This document shows, piece after piece, positions 1-6,501 of a DNA stretch of 10,561 nucleotides. This DNA is from CABMGU01 sp035292785 (GTDB lineage: Archaea > Nanobdellota > Nanobdellia > Woesearchaeales > ARS49), in assembly GCA_035292785.1 (NCBI GenBank), contig DATDPK010000004.1:1-10561 (forward strand). Reading direction: 5' to 3'. How positions within the stretch are numbered: position 1 is the stretch's first letter; each line of letters opens with the position of its first letter. The notes under the pieces are model-generated. The model was not told where the DNA came from. It did not search any database and saw nothing but the letters and a program-made list of their open reading frames with translations. Made by a program: the position numbers and the translations under genes.

Positions 1-949
1 CAGTCTCAAAATCATCACTATCCAAGTTGCCAACATACGCCTCATTGGAAGTGCTCAAAACCTCATAATCAGGCATCTGCACAAGCTTCACAGTCATATA
101 CTTCAAGTTCACAACACCCTTGTTCACAACCTTCAACGAAACAGTGCCAGGAACTTTCTTACTTTCAAACTTTGTTGAATCAACAGTTAAGCTTAATTCA
201 GGCAAAGCATTCACAACCAAGCTAATCTTGGCAGTATCAGAAAACTGGGTGTTGCGCTCATCCTGATACGACAAGGAAACAGGAACACTGTAAACCTTAA
301 CCTCAGTAGAAGTATCAGAAGCAAGCCTGAACTTAACAACCTCAGTCTCGCCAACACCAATATAGCCAATGCGCTGCTTTGTGCCAGTGCCGACAGTGGA
401 AAACTTGCCATCCTCCAAATCAATGCCGACATCAACATTCTTCACAGCAACCCTTCCAGCATTGCGCAAAGTAAGCTCAACATCAACAATCTGGCCAGGA
501 ACAACAGGAGAAGGGTTAACCTTGTAGTCATCAATCACAACAATCGCGCCCTGCGCCTGCAAAGAAATAGGAACTTCCAACTGCGCCCACTCATCCACAG
601 CACCATACTTGTACTGGAACTTAATATCCCTGTCGCCATTCGGAGCATTAGGATCAACAAAAACAGTAAACTTCACAACCTTGCTCTCAATAGCAGCGAT
701 AGTGCCGACATCAACCTCTGCCTTCTGGCCCGAAGGCAAACTAAAAGGATACTCAGGCACAAACCTGACACCAACACGGTCTGCCTTAGTGCCCTCATTA
801 CTCAACTCAATCCAAATATCAACAGTATTGCCCTGCTCAGCAGGAGCAGGCTCATAACGCAAAATCTGCGCCTTAACCATAGCACCACCAGCAGCACTAA
901 CGCTTAACGTTAACACCAACAACACCAAAATCGTAATAATTTGTTTCAT
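1..949 (-). CDS. Secreted COG1361-like (S-layer/CARDB-type) multi-domain protein, C-terminus cut by window edge
   Basis: The frame is open from the ATG at 949 to the window edge and gives 316 residues. Residues 1-20 form a signal peptide: K2, a hydrophobic run to L15, then SVSAA. After it come three beta-rich, immunoglobulin-like units at about 25-130, 135-245 and 248-316. Each begins with a short strand and has a valine-rich core with N-x-G turns (RNAGRVAVKNV, VNKGVVNLK). This is the pattern of archaeal COG1361/CARDB/NEW3 surface proteins. It is likely exported and membrane- or envelope-associated. Its ATG overlaps the stop of the ATPase gene by 4 bases (ATGA), so the two are probably translationally coupled. 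In archaeal genomes such proteins commonly accompany LolD-type ATPases and FtsX/MacB-type permeases; a permease may follow beyond base 1. Family assignment is by fold pattern, and the ligand is unknown. Confidence 0.8.
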   Translation of the reverse strand, partial: MKQIITILVLLVLTLSVSAAGGAMVKAQILRYEPAPAEQGNTVDIWIELSNEGTKADRVGVRFVPEYPFSLPSGQKAEVDVGTIAAIESKVVKFTVFVDPNAPNGDRDIKFQYKYGAVDEWAQLEVPISLQAQGAIVVIDDYKVNPSPVVPGQIVDVELTLRNAGRVAVKNVDVGIDLEDGKFSTVGTGTKQRIGYIGVGETEVVKFRLASDTSTEVKVYSVPVSLSYQDERNTQFSDTAKISLVVNALPELSLTVDSTKFESKKVPGTVSLKVVNKGVVNLKYMTVKLVQMPDYEVLSTSNEAYVGNLDSDDFET

Positions 950-1629
950 TTTCTGCCTCCGACAATTCTTCCGTCTTTCAAAAACTCAATCCTATCAGCT
1001 CTTTTCGCCAACACATCATCGTGAGTAACAAGCACAATTGTCTTGCCAGAATGCTTGTGCAACTCTCTCAAAAAAGCCATAACCTCGCTTCCAGTCTTGC
1101 TATCCAAATTACCGGTTGGCTCATCAGCCAGGATAACAGGAGGGTCAACAGCCAAACTTCTGGCAATCGCAACCCTCTGCTGCTGGCCACCGGACAATTG
1201 ATTGGGCTTATGGTGCATTCTATCACCAAGGCCAAACTGCTCCAACAATTTTTTAGCCCGCTTTTTTCTCTCCTCTTCTGCAACACCCTGAAAAGTCATA
1301 GGCAGCATAACATTCTCCAAAGCAGTCAAAGTCTCAATCAAGTTAAACTTCTGAAAAATAAAGCCGATTTTTCTTCCGCGAATCTGCGCCAAGTCAGATT
1401 CTGACAAACGGCTGATATCCTTGCCATCAAGATAAATCTGGCCCTTAGTAGGAACGTCCAAACAGCCAACCAAATTCATAGCAGTGCTTTTTCCACTGCC
1501 AGAAGGACCCTGAATGGCGACAAACTCGCCAGGATGAATGTCCAAATCAATGCCCTGCAAAGCGTGAACATTAGTCTCGCCCATTTTGTAAGTCTTCCAG
1601 ACTTTTTTCAACTGAATAATCGGATTCAT
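946..1629 (-). CDS. ABC transporter ATP-binding protein, MacB/LolD type (COG1136)
   Basis: A complete 227-residue nucleotide-binding domain. Walker A is GPSGSGKST at 41-49, the Q-loop glutamine is Q93, the signature is LSGGQQQRVAIA at 145-156, Walker B is VILADEPTGNLD at 165-176, and the switch histidine is H203 in VTHDD. The combination of MNLVGCLD after Walker A, ADEPTGNLDS and the roughly 225-residue length is typical of MacB/LolD/FtsE-like ATPases, which power conformational work in FtsX-like permeases rather than classical import. It is cytoplasmic and membrane-associated through a partner. Both ends have ATGA overlaps: with the PadR gene upstream (1626-1629) and the COG1361-like gene downstream (946-949). 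No permease is present in the window, so the partner is presumably further downstream. All catalytic motifs are intact. Substrate and direction of transport cannot be read from the sequence. Confidence 0.95.
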   Translation of the reverse strand: MNPIIQLKKVWKTYKMGETNVHALQGIDLDIHPGEFVAIQGPSGSGKSTAMNLVGCLDVPTKGQIYLDGKDISRLSESDLAQIRGRKIGFIFQKFNLIETLTALENVMLPMTFQGVAEEERKKRAKKLLEQFGLGDRMHHKPNQLSGGQQQRVAIARSLAVDPPVILADEPTGNLDSKTGSEVMAFLRELHKHSGKTIVLVTHDDVLAKRADRIEFLKDGRIVGGRK

Positions 1630-2135
1630 ACAGCTTTCAACTCCTTGTAAGCAGAAGAAAGGATTTTACGGACTTTAGCAGACTTTTCCTTCAATTTGCC
1701 CTGACGCATAAGCATAAACAACTCATTCCTCACATTATCCCACTCAGGATTAATCTCCCTGAAAGGAAAAACACCTTTCTTCATACTCTCAACCATCGCC
1801 ATAGGAAAACTCATATCCTCGCCAGTCATCGCAGAAAGCATCTTCATACCTTGCAAGAAATTATTCAAACACTCATTGCGCTTCTCCTCAACAGCTTCCA
1901 GCTTATGCTTGCCGTCAACAGTCAAACTGTACTCTTTAGAACGGCCAACACCCTTAACGTCAACCAAGCCCTCTTTCTTCAAATTGTCCAGCAAAGGATA
2001 CATACTGCCAGGTGAAGGCTTTGAACCAATACGCTCCTCAACAAACTTCATCAAGGAATAACCGGATTTTGAGTCTTTTGCCAGCGCTTTCAATACAACA
2101 ATCTTCAGAAAACCGCGCAACATAGAGCTCGCCAT
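1626..2135 (-). CDS. PadR-family winged-helix transcriptional regulator
   Basis: 169 residues from the ATG at 2135. The N-terminal winged helix spans about 5-85: LRGFLKIVVLKALAK, then GYSLMKFVEE, then PSPGSMYPLLDNLKKEGLV, the classic PadR recognition-helix signature with P42, G43 and Y46, then a wing around GRSKEYSLT. The C-terminal half (90-169) is helical and probably forms the dimerisation arm. The frame runs open to 2213, but that longer start would lie upstream of the TATA-like box at 2175-2183, so 2135 is preferred; M5 (base 2123) is another option. No Shine-Dalgarno is visible. The gene leads the operon, and PadR proteins often repress themselves and a neighbouring transporter in response to small molecules. 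Two palindromes in its leader/start region are candidate operators. The inducer is unknown. Confidence 0.9.
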   Translation of the reverse strand: MASSMLRGFLKIVVLKALAKDSKSGYSLMKFVEERIGSKPSPGSMYPLLDNLKKEGLVDVKGVGRSKEYSLTVDGKHKLEAVEEKRNECLNNFLQGMKMLSAMTGEDMSFPMAMVESMKKGVFPFREINPEWDNVRNELFMLMRQGKLKEKSAKVRKILSSAYKELKAV

Positions 2136-2136
2136 A

Positions 2137-2184
2137 GTCGTTAACGATATGTTGCTTTCGATATATCGGAACAGATATATAAAT
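2137..2184 (-). promoter_or_regulatory. padR operon promoter with two 10-bp perfect palindromes
   Basis: The - strand TATA-like box is TTTATATAT (2183 down to 2175), which places transcription start near 2153 and leaves a leader of about 18 bases. Two perfect palindromes lie between the box and the start codon: CGATATATCG (2159-2168), near or over the predicted start site, and TCGTTAACGA (2138-2147). Their centres are 21 bp apart, about two helical turns, so two dimers could bind the same DNA face. PadR binding here is inferred from position and symmetry only. Confidence 0.55.
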
Positions 2185-2199
2185 GTTGTGAATTTAGAA

Positions 2200-2409
2200 T
2201 TAACTTTCCACAATATTGTCCAACGTTATCTTAACACCAGAAACCTTAACCTCTTCAACACTCCTTATTTGAAAAGTATGCTCGTACGGAAACTTAGAGA
2301 GAACAAGATTGCCGGCAGCCTCAGGACTCTCTGCAACAACAAAACGCTCCTGTATGTAGGCTTCACGATCTTCTGGAATAAACTTAACGTGATAAAGCTT
2401 TACACCCAT
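2200..2409 (-). CDS. Hypothetical 69-residue protein
   Basis: A small protein with no family I recognise. Its layout suggests a compact alpha/beta fold: strand KLYHVKFI (4-11), strand QERFVVAES (20-28), helix PEAAGNLVLSKF (29-40), then strands TFQIRSVEEVKVSG (45-58) and VKITLDN. It has no signal peptide, no membrane segment and no cysteine. Support that it is real comes from a TATA-like box TTTATAAA at 2432-2439, centred about 27 bases upstream of the ATG, consistent with a leaderless mRNA as at several other genes here. The stop lies only 16 bases before the padR TATA-like box, so read-through into the padR operon is possible. A loose resemblance to small ribosomal-protein-like folds (LX/L20a size) occurred to me but is not supported by any motif. 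Confidence 0.65.
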   Translation of the reverse strand: MGVKLYHVKFIPEDREAYIQERFVVAESPEAAGNLVLSKFPYEHTFQIRSVEEVKVSGVKITLDNIVES

Positions 2410-2430
2410 AAAAACGACCTTTTCTCTGAA

Positions 2431-2502
2431 ATTTATAAATGCTTCTGTAGTACAATAATCTTAATATACCACTTTTAAAGACGATATTACTGGGTGGTAA
2501 TT
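2431..2502. promoter_or_regulatory. Divergent promoter region between the 69-residue gene and the helical-protein gene
   Basis: TTTATAAA (2432-2439) is itself palindromic and sits at leaderless distance for the - strand ATG at 2409. For the + strand gene there are two candidate boxes. TTAATATA (2461-2468) would start RNA near 2490. CTTTTAAAG (2472-2480) would start RNA at the ATG at 2503. GGTGG (2493-2497) with a 5-base spacer could act as a Shine-Dalgarno for that ATG. TACCAC (2467-2472) can pair with GTGGTA (2494-2499), which would mask the GGTGG if transcription began far enough upstream. Confidence 0.5.
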
Positions 2503-4137
2503 ATGGAAGCATTTACACAACTTGGAAGAATAATGGCTAAAGAGCTAAACCTTTCTGCAAAAGACCTTGAAACAAGAGTAAATTCACTTGGAACAGAATT
2601 CCCACAAGAACAAGTAAGAGCAATAGTCACAGGATATATTGATGCATCACTGGAAGCAAACCGCTGGAACACCGTAGAAGTTTACACGCTCCTGCACGGA
2701 TTCGGAAGGTGGCTATACAACGGAACATTTGATAGCGTAAGAAAAAGAGTGCTTGACAAAATTGCCCAAAGCAGCAGATCTGCCGAATCGATTTTTGAAT
2801 GCCTGGAAGGCAACCAGGAAGCAATTAATTACATAGCAGAGGCCCGAATTGAGAAAACCCCGGACTTTGCACATGCACATTATAAAGGAGAAAAAAGACC
2901 GGAAATGCTGAGACGCATCATAGAAAAACACAGCCAGCGCGAGGAACAAGAAACACGCGACACAGTTATCAGCTGCATGAGAGAATTAAATGACAATGAA
3001 GGCCTGAGAGCGCTCGCATATCGCTGTTTGGAAACAGACTTCGGCCTTGCAGAACACCTGCTACTGAAATACGGAACAAGAGAAGACAAGCTAAAGTTAG
3101 CAGAAATAGCCAAAAAAACAGGCAAAATCGAAAAAGCAGGCAAACTGATAACAGAACATGGAACTAAAGAAGAACTAGAAGCATTCATAAGGGAAATCAG
3201 AAGCACAGATATACGAACAGCATACGAGCTGTCAAGAATGTCTGGACCAAAAGAACTTTACAAAGAAATAAAACAGCAGATGATACAGGAACACCCAGAA
3301 GTTGCTGAAGGCATATTCTATGCAAAACCATACGAAGATGGACATCCTCAATTAAATGACCAAGCAGGAATGCTCGAAGTTGCAAAACGCTTTGCAGAAC
3401 TAAAAAGACACAGCTCAGCTATCAGGGCGTACGGAATAGCATACTGCTTTGACCTTGCCCGCGAACAACAGGAACAAATCAGAACAGAAGTGAGACAACA
3501 TGCCCTTGAAATGCTTCGTGCAGGCCAGAAAATTCCAGAAGTAACCATGTTCATGAATAGAGATTTTATATATGCAGTGCAAGATGCAGTAATAGCTTAC
3601 TTTACAGAAGGCGGAAACCCGCTAACAGCCGATGAACACATCAGAGAAGAAGTTCTTCCTTCTTTAAATGCACAACTTGCACGCGCACTGGCACAACTGC
3701 CAGGAGAGAAGGCAACCAACAGAGCATATGCCAGATTAATACATCTGGGAGAAAAAATAGATAAAAAAGAAAATGAACTGCTTGCAGAACTCAGAGAAAG
3801 AATACTGCAACAGCCATATGCAGCCAACTTCTTTGCAGACAACCGCGACCAAGAAGGGATGAGATTGTACATAGACAGAAATATCGAAAGCAATCCAAAA
3901 ATAGCTTATTCCGTTGCAATAAAACATCTGAGAGAAGAAGAAGCAATGATAAAAACCAGACAAGCGCTGATACAAGCAGCAACAGCAGGAAGAATACCAG
4001 TAAAAGAAGCTTTCACAACATTTGAGGAAACAAAAGACCAACTGGGAATAGCAGAACTGCAACAGGCGCTTGCGCCAGGCATTGAACGAAGAGTGGCAGA
4101 AACACTTCTTGCAAGACCGGAAAGAAGACACTATTAA
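2503..4137 (+). CDS. Large all-alpha (solenoid-like) protein of unknown function
   Basis: 544 residues from the ATG at 2503, which has GGTGG five bases upstream; an in-frame GTG at 2494 would add three residues. No family is recognised. The protein is almost entirely helical, charged and soluble, with no signal peptide and no membrane segment. A repeat register is visible around residues 191-275: units starting GTREDKLKLAEIAKK (G191), GTKEELEAFIREI (G220) and SGPKELYKEIKQQ (S247) recur every 28-29 residues, which suggests a TPR/PPR-like superhelix of paired helices. Later parts (about 300-520) keep the helix-turn-helix rhythm with weaker similarity. Such solenoids usually act as binding scaffolds, and no enzyme motif is visible. 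It is followed after 8 bases by the dihydroorotate dehydrogenase gene in the same direction, so the two are probably co-transcribed. Whether the pairing is functional is unknown. Confidence 0.85.
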   Translation: MEAFTQLGRIMAKELNLSAKDLETRVNSLGTEFPQEQVRAIVTGYIDASLEANRWNTVEVYTLLHGFGRWLYNGTFDSVRKRVLDKIAQSSRSAESIFECLEGNQEAINYIAEARIEKTPDFAHAHYKGEKRPEMLRRIIEKHSQREEQETRDTVISCMRELNDNEGLRALAYRCLETDFGLAEHLLLKYGTREDKLKLAEIAKKTGKIEKAGKLITEHGTKEELEAFIREIRSTDIRTAYELSRMSGPKELYKEIKQQMIQEHPEVAEGIFYAKPYEDGHPQLNDQAGMLEVAKRFAELKRHSSAIRAYGIAYCFDLAREQQEQIRTEVRQHALEMLRAGQKIPEVTMFMNRDFIYAVQDAVIAYFTEGGNPLTADEHIREEVLPSLNAQLARALAQLPGEKATNRAYARLIHLGEKIDKKENELLAELRERILQQPYAANFFADNRDQEGMRLYIDRNIESNPKIAYSVAIKHLREEEAMIKTRQALIQAATAGRIPVKEAFTTFEETKDQLGIAELQQALAPGIERRVAETLLARPERRHY

Positions 4138-4145
4138 ACCGGGAA

Positions 4146-5234
4146 ATGAAACCATCAACAACAGCAAAACTTGAAGCAAGGCTAAGACAATTGATAACAA
4201 GATGGCTGCCGCCTCACACTGTCGTACAATTGTACTCAAAAGGCAGAGTAAACTTTCTAAAAAGATTAGTAGGTGAAAGACAAGAAGAACCATATGTGCC
4301 TCCAAGAAACCTGGAAAGAAAACTATGGGGAATACCGTTCAGAGCACCAATAATGAATGCAGCAGGAATGTTCAAGAACGGAGAAGGATACGACTTTGTC
4401 GCAAGCATAGGCGCAGGAGGATACATCGGAGGAACAACAACCTCAAACCCGAGACCGGGAAATGAAAAGAACGGAATCAGAACACCATTCACGCCATTGC
4501 CGCGCTCACACGCAGCATTAAACTGGCTGGGACTTCCAAACGAAGGACACGAAACAGTCTCGCAAAGGTATAAAGGAATCAACAGAGTCTGGGGCTGCCC
4601 AATTGTGCACAGCGTGATGAAATCGCCAGACCTGAACGGAACAGAAGCATTGGAAGCTCTCGTTAAAGGAATGCAACTATACAGACAAATGGGCGTTGAC
4701 GTAATAGAACTGAACGAAAGCTGCCCGAACACGCACAAGCAAGACAATGACACCCAACAAAGACTACAATACATAATGGAAAACTTCAAAGAAGGAAGAA
4801 AAGTTCCACTTGTAGTAAAATTCTCAAACGACACCCCAATAAGCCAAGTACCGCAAATAATGGATATGCTATTCGAACTTGGCTTTGACGGAATAAACTT
4901 TGGAAACACATCAACAAAATATGCAACATTAAGAGACTCTGTAGACCCGCACGAAAGAGCACTATTTGACTTCTTTACAGGCACATTCGGAGGAGGATTC
5001 AGCGGGCAACCGCTAAAACAACGCTCACTATTACTATGCTATGCGGCAATACAATACATAAAACAAGGACGACCATCACAAGAATTCCACGTCTGGAGAA
5101 CAGGAGGCATAGAAACAGCAAAAGACATCAAGGAATCAGACGAAATAGGAGTGTCAATGAACCAATGGTTCACAGGATTCTTTGAAATGTTCGCAAAACA
5201 CGGCCTTGACGTTTACAGAGAACTACTCAAATAA
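4146..5234 (+). CDS. Dihydroorotate dehydrogenase, class 2-like with class 1-type active-site cysteine
   Basis: 362 residues forming an FMN-dependent TIM barrel that would oxidise dihydroorotate to orotate, the fourth step of UMP synthesis. Residues 1-53 are a helical extension like the class 2 membrane/quinone-binding region. The core begins WGIPFRAPIMNAAG. K77 in AAGMFKNGE matches the class 2 substrate lysine (AAGLDKDGE in E. coli). TSNPRPGNE (99-107), N126 in LNWLGLPNEG, K225 in VVKFSND, N251/N254 in INFGNTST, FGGGFSGQPLK (281-291) and RTGGIE (318-323) match FMN and substrate sites. The catalytic loop is NESCPNT (190-196), with C193 where class 2 enzymes carry serine. The gene lies 8 bases after the helical-protein gene and no other pyrimidine gene is present. 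Its last 12 bases overlap the end of the convergent gene. The family is secure; the electron acceptor and exact substrate are inferred. Confidence 0.88.
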   Translation: MKPSTTAKLEARLRQLITRWLPPHTVVQLYSKGRVNFLKRLVGERQEEPYVPPRNLERKLWGIPFRAPIMNAAGMFKNGEGYDFVASIGAGGYIGGTTTSNPRPGNEKNGIRTPFTPLPRSHAALNWLGLPNEGHETVSQRYKGINRVWGCPIVHSVMKSPDLNGTEALEALVKGMQLYRQMGVDVIELNESCPNTHKQDNDTQQRLQYIMENFKEGRKVPLVVKFSNDTPISQVPQIMDMLFELGFDGINFGNTSTKYATLRDSVDPHERALFDFFTGTFGGGFSGQPLKQRSLLLCYAAIQYIKQGRPSQEFHVWRTGGIETAKDIKESDEIGVSMNQWFTGFFEMFAKHGLDVYRELLK

Positions 5235-6050
5235 TTTCGCAATCCAGCCAAAAATGTTCTTGAAAAAGTTTGCAATGCCAGAAGTTGCCTTAATACCGGC
5301 TTGATCAGAAAAGTTAGTCGCGCTCAAATTAACCTCAGGAAGCTCAGGAGTCTTATACTTCTCATCAATCTCCTTGGCGATATCCTTGACTTCCTCTTCC
5401 TTCTCAGCAGTAGCATTCTTCTTCATAGCCTCAATCTCCTCAGGAGTCAGCTGCTTGACACACTTGCAGGAAGAACAAACAAAATTCTGAGGGCAGTCGC
5501 CATCCTTCTCACAATCCTCACTCAAGTCCTTAGTGCCGTCACCGCAAACATCAGGAGCGCGCTGAACGCCTGCAGCAAGCTTACACTTGCAATTGGCATC
5601 GCAAGTACCATATTCAGCAGTAGTCTTGCCAAAACAAATCTTGTTAGGAGGGTCACACTCCTCGCCCTTTACTTTCTCAAGAATCTTATTACCGCAAGCA
5701 GGAACAACATTCTGCGGAACAGGAGCAGAACCATTTCCAGAAGCAACACAAGCGCCATTGACACAGCCAGTATACCCTATCTTCACACAATCATAAATTT
5801 CTGAATACCTCTGGCTGCCAGTGCACAAATATTCCTTCAAAAACTTGCTTGAATTGGTAGAAACACCATCTTCCTCTGCAGTTATACAAGTATCAAACAA
5901 AGTGGTAATTCCATACTTAACATCCCCCTTAGTCTTCAACGCAACATCATCAGTACTCTTCGCACCGCCATTATCAGAATCAGTGCAGTTAGCAGCAGAA
6001 ACTCCAATACTCAAAATTAGAAATAATGCAAATATAAGCCATCCACGCAT
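5223..6050 (-). CDS. Secreted cysteine-rich protein with C-terminal amphipathic helix
   Basis: 275 residues. A signal peptide (MRGWLIFALFLILSIGVSAA) is followed by a mature region with 18 cysteines between residues 22 and 197, mostly in tight spacings suited to disulfides. Residues 21-102 (NCTDSDNGG, then EYLC, YDC, GCVNGAC) resemble a domain I associate with DPANN surface proteins. Residues 118-156 (ACGNKILEKVKGEECD, then CDANCKC) and 168-197 (VCGDGTKDLSEDC, then CSSCKC) resemble Myxo_disulf_rpt/DUF4215 repeats. A charged helical linker (202-235) leads to GIANFFKNIFGWIAKLFE (258-275), a short amphipathic helix ending at the stop. I infer an extracellular protein that may be held at the membrane by its tail. 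It looks leaderless, with a TATA-like box centred 26 bases upstream of the ATG. Its role is unknown. Confidence 0.88.
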   Translation of the reverse strand: MRGWLIFALFLILSIGVSAANCTDSDNGGAKSTDDVALKTKGDVKYGITTLFDTCITAEEDGVSTNSSKFLKEYLCTGSQRYSEIYDCVKIGYTGCVNGACVASGNGSAPVPQNVVPACGNKILEKVKGEECDPPNKICFGKTTAEYGTCDANCKCKLAAGVQRAPDVCGDGTKDLSEDCEKDGDCPQNFVCSSCKCVKQLTPEEIEAMKKNATAEKEEEVKDIAKEIDEKYKTPELPEVNLSATNFSDQAGIKATSGIANFFKNIFGWIAKLFE

Positions 6051-6071
6051 ACAAACAGCAAAAAAACTCAG

Positions 6072-6080
6072 ATATATAAA
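6072..6080 (-). promoter_or_regulatory. TATA-like promoter of the cysteine-rich protein gene
   Basis: TTTATATAT on the - strand is centred 26 bases upstream of the ATG at 6050, predicting a leaderless transcript. It begins 3 bases after the stop codon of the upstream 137-residue gene. The 13-base block CAGATATATAAAT (+ strand, 6069-6081) is identical to that of the padR promoter (2172-2184). Confidence 0.65.
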
Positions 6081-6082
6081 TA

Positions 6083-6496
6083 TTACTTAAATCCGGATTG
6101 CCCGGCGGATTTAAAATTCCAATCATCAACTTTGTAGAAACTGTCCTGAATGAATTTGATTATTTCTGGCATTTCTCCTGGATTCTGAACTCCTTCAATA
6201 TTTTGCAATTGTAAAATTATGTCCTTGTCATGCCAGCCGCCTTTCTGAATATGGAATTGAATTTTATAATTAATCACTCCAAATTTTGAAAACAATTTTT
6301 CCATTGCTTCTTCAAGCTGTTTGGGCATAGTGTAATCAATTGTATCCGAAGTAAACATAATTGTTTTTTCTTTTACATCAACTGCTATATAGGGCAGTCC
6401 AGGATAGTCGCCACCTGCTGATTTCGGAGATTCTTTAGGCCCAAAAACTATATGATTATGAGTTTTCAAAATTCGACTTATTTCTTCCAATTCCAT
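6083..6496 (-). CDS. Hypothetical 137-residue protein of atypical base composition
   Basis: No family recognised. It is a soluble alpha/beta-like protein with no signal peptide and no cysteine. Segments suggest helix ELEEISRILKTH (2-13), strands LPYIAVDVKEKTIMFTSD, helix PKQLEEAMEKLFSKFG, strands INYKIQFHIQKGG and DIILQLQ, and a final helix MPEIIKFIQDSFYKV. The ATG lies 5 bases after the stop of the winged-helix regulator gene, so the two are probably one transcript. The nearest visible promoter is the regulator's. The coding strand is A-rich: on the + strand at 6121-6180 T exceeds A (24 to 16) and C is close to G (11 and 9). At 6661-6720, in the next gene, C is three times G. This suggests a different origin from its neighbours. 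A 9-bp inverted repeat covers its last codons. Confidence 0.75.
   Translation of the reverse strand: MELEEISRILKTHNHIVFGPKESPKSAGGDYPGLPYIAVDVKEKTIMFTSDTIDYTMPKQLEEAMEKLFSKFGVINYKIQFHIQKGGWHDKDIILQLQNIEGVQNPGEMPEIIKFIQDSFYKVDDWNFKSAGQSGFK
6087..6114. repeat. 9-bp perfect inverted repeat at the end of the 137-residue gene
   Basis: TTAAATCCG (6087-6095) and CGGATTTAA (6106-6114) are perfect complements with a 10-base loop (6096-6105). The hairpin covers the final codons of the 137-residue gene, one base inside its stop codon, and lies just upstream of the TATA-like box of the next gene. It could mark an mRNA 3' end or insulate the two genes; it has no following T-run on the - strand. Confidence 0.45.
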
Positions 6497-6501
6497 GCTG
6501 C

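Noticed and set aside
2136..2213. 26-residue N-terminal extension of the PadR protein.
   Set aside because: It would start upstream of the likely TATA box and reads through the palindromes; the PadR family fold begins at the downstream ATG.
2943..3079. GGAACAAG 8-mers (2943-2950, 3072-3079) resembling the regulator repeats.
   Set aside because: They are single, in A-rich coding sequence and without the 10-base tandem period; expected by chance.
3736..4305. 189-codon - strand frame rich in Leu, Cys and Phe.
   Set aside because: It lies opposite the helical-protein and dehydrogenase genes, and its composition is what the reverse of Lys/Glu/Gln-rich codons gives.
4428..4442. Dihydroorotate dehydrogenase appears to lack the conserved substrate lysine (Gly96 where class 1A has Lys43).
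   Set aside because: The enzyme follows the class 2 layout, in which the lysine sits earlier; K77 in AAGMFKNGE fills that role, so no key lysine is missing.
4214..4984. 256-codon - strand frame inside the dehydrogenase gene.
   Set aside because: It is fully covered by the + strand gene with conserved enzyme motifs; its sequence has no recognisable family features.
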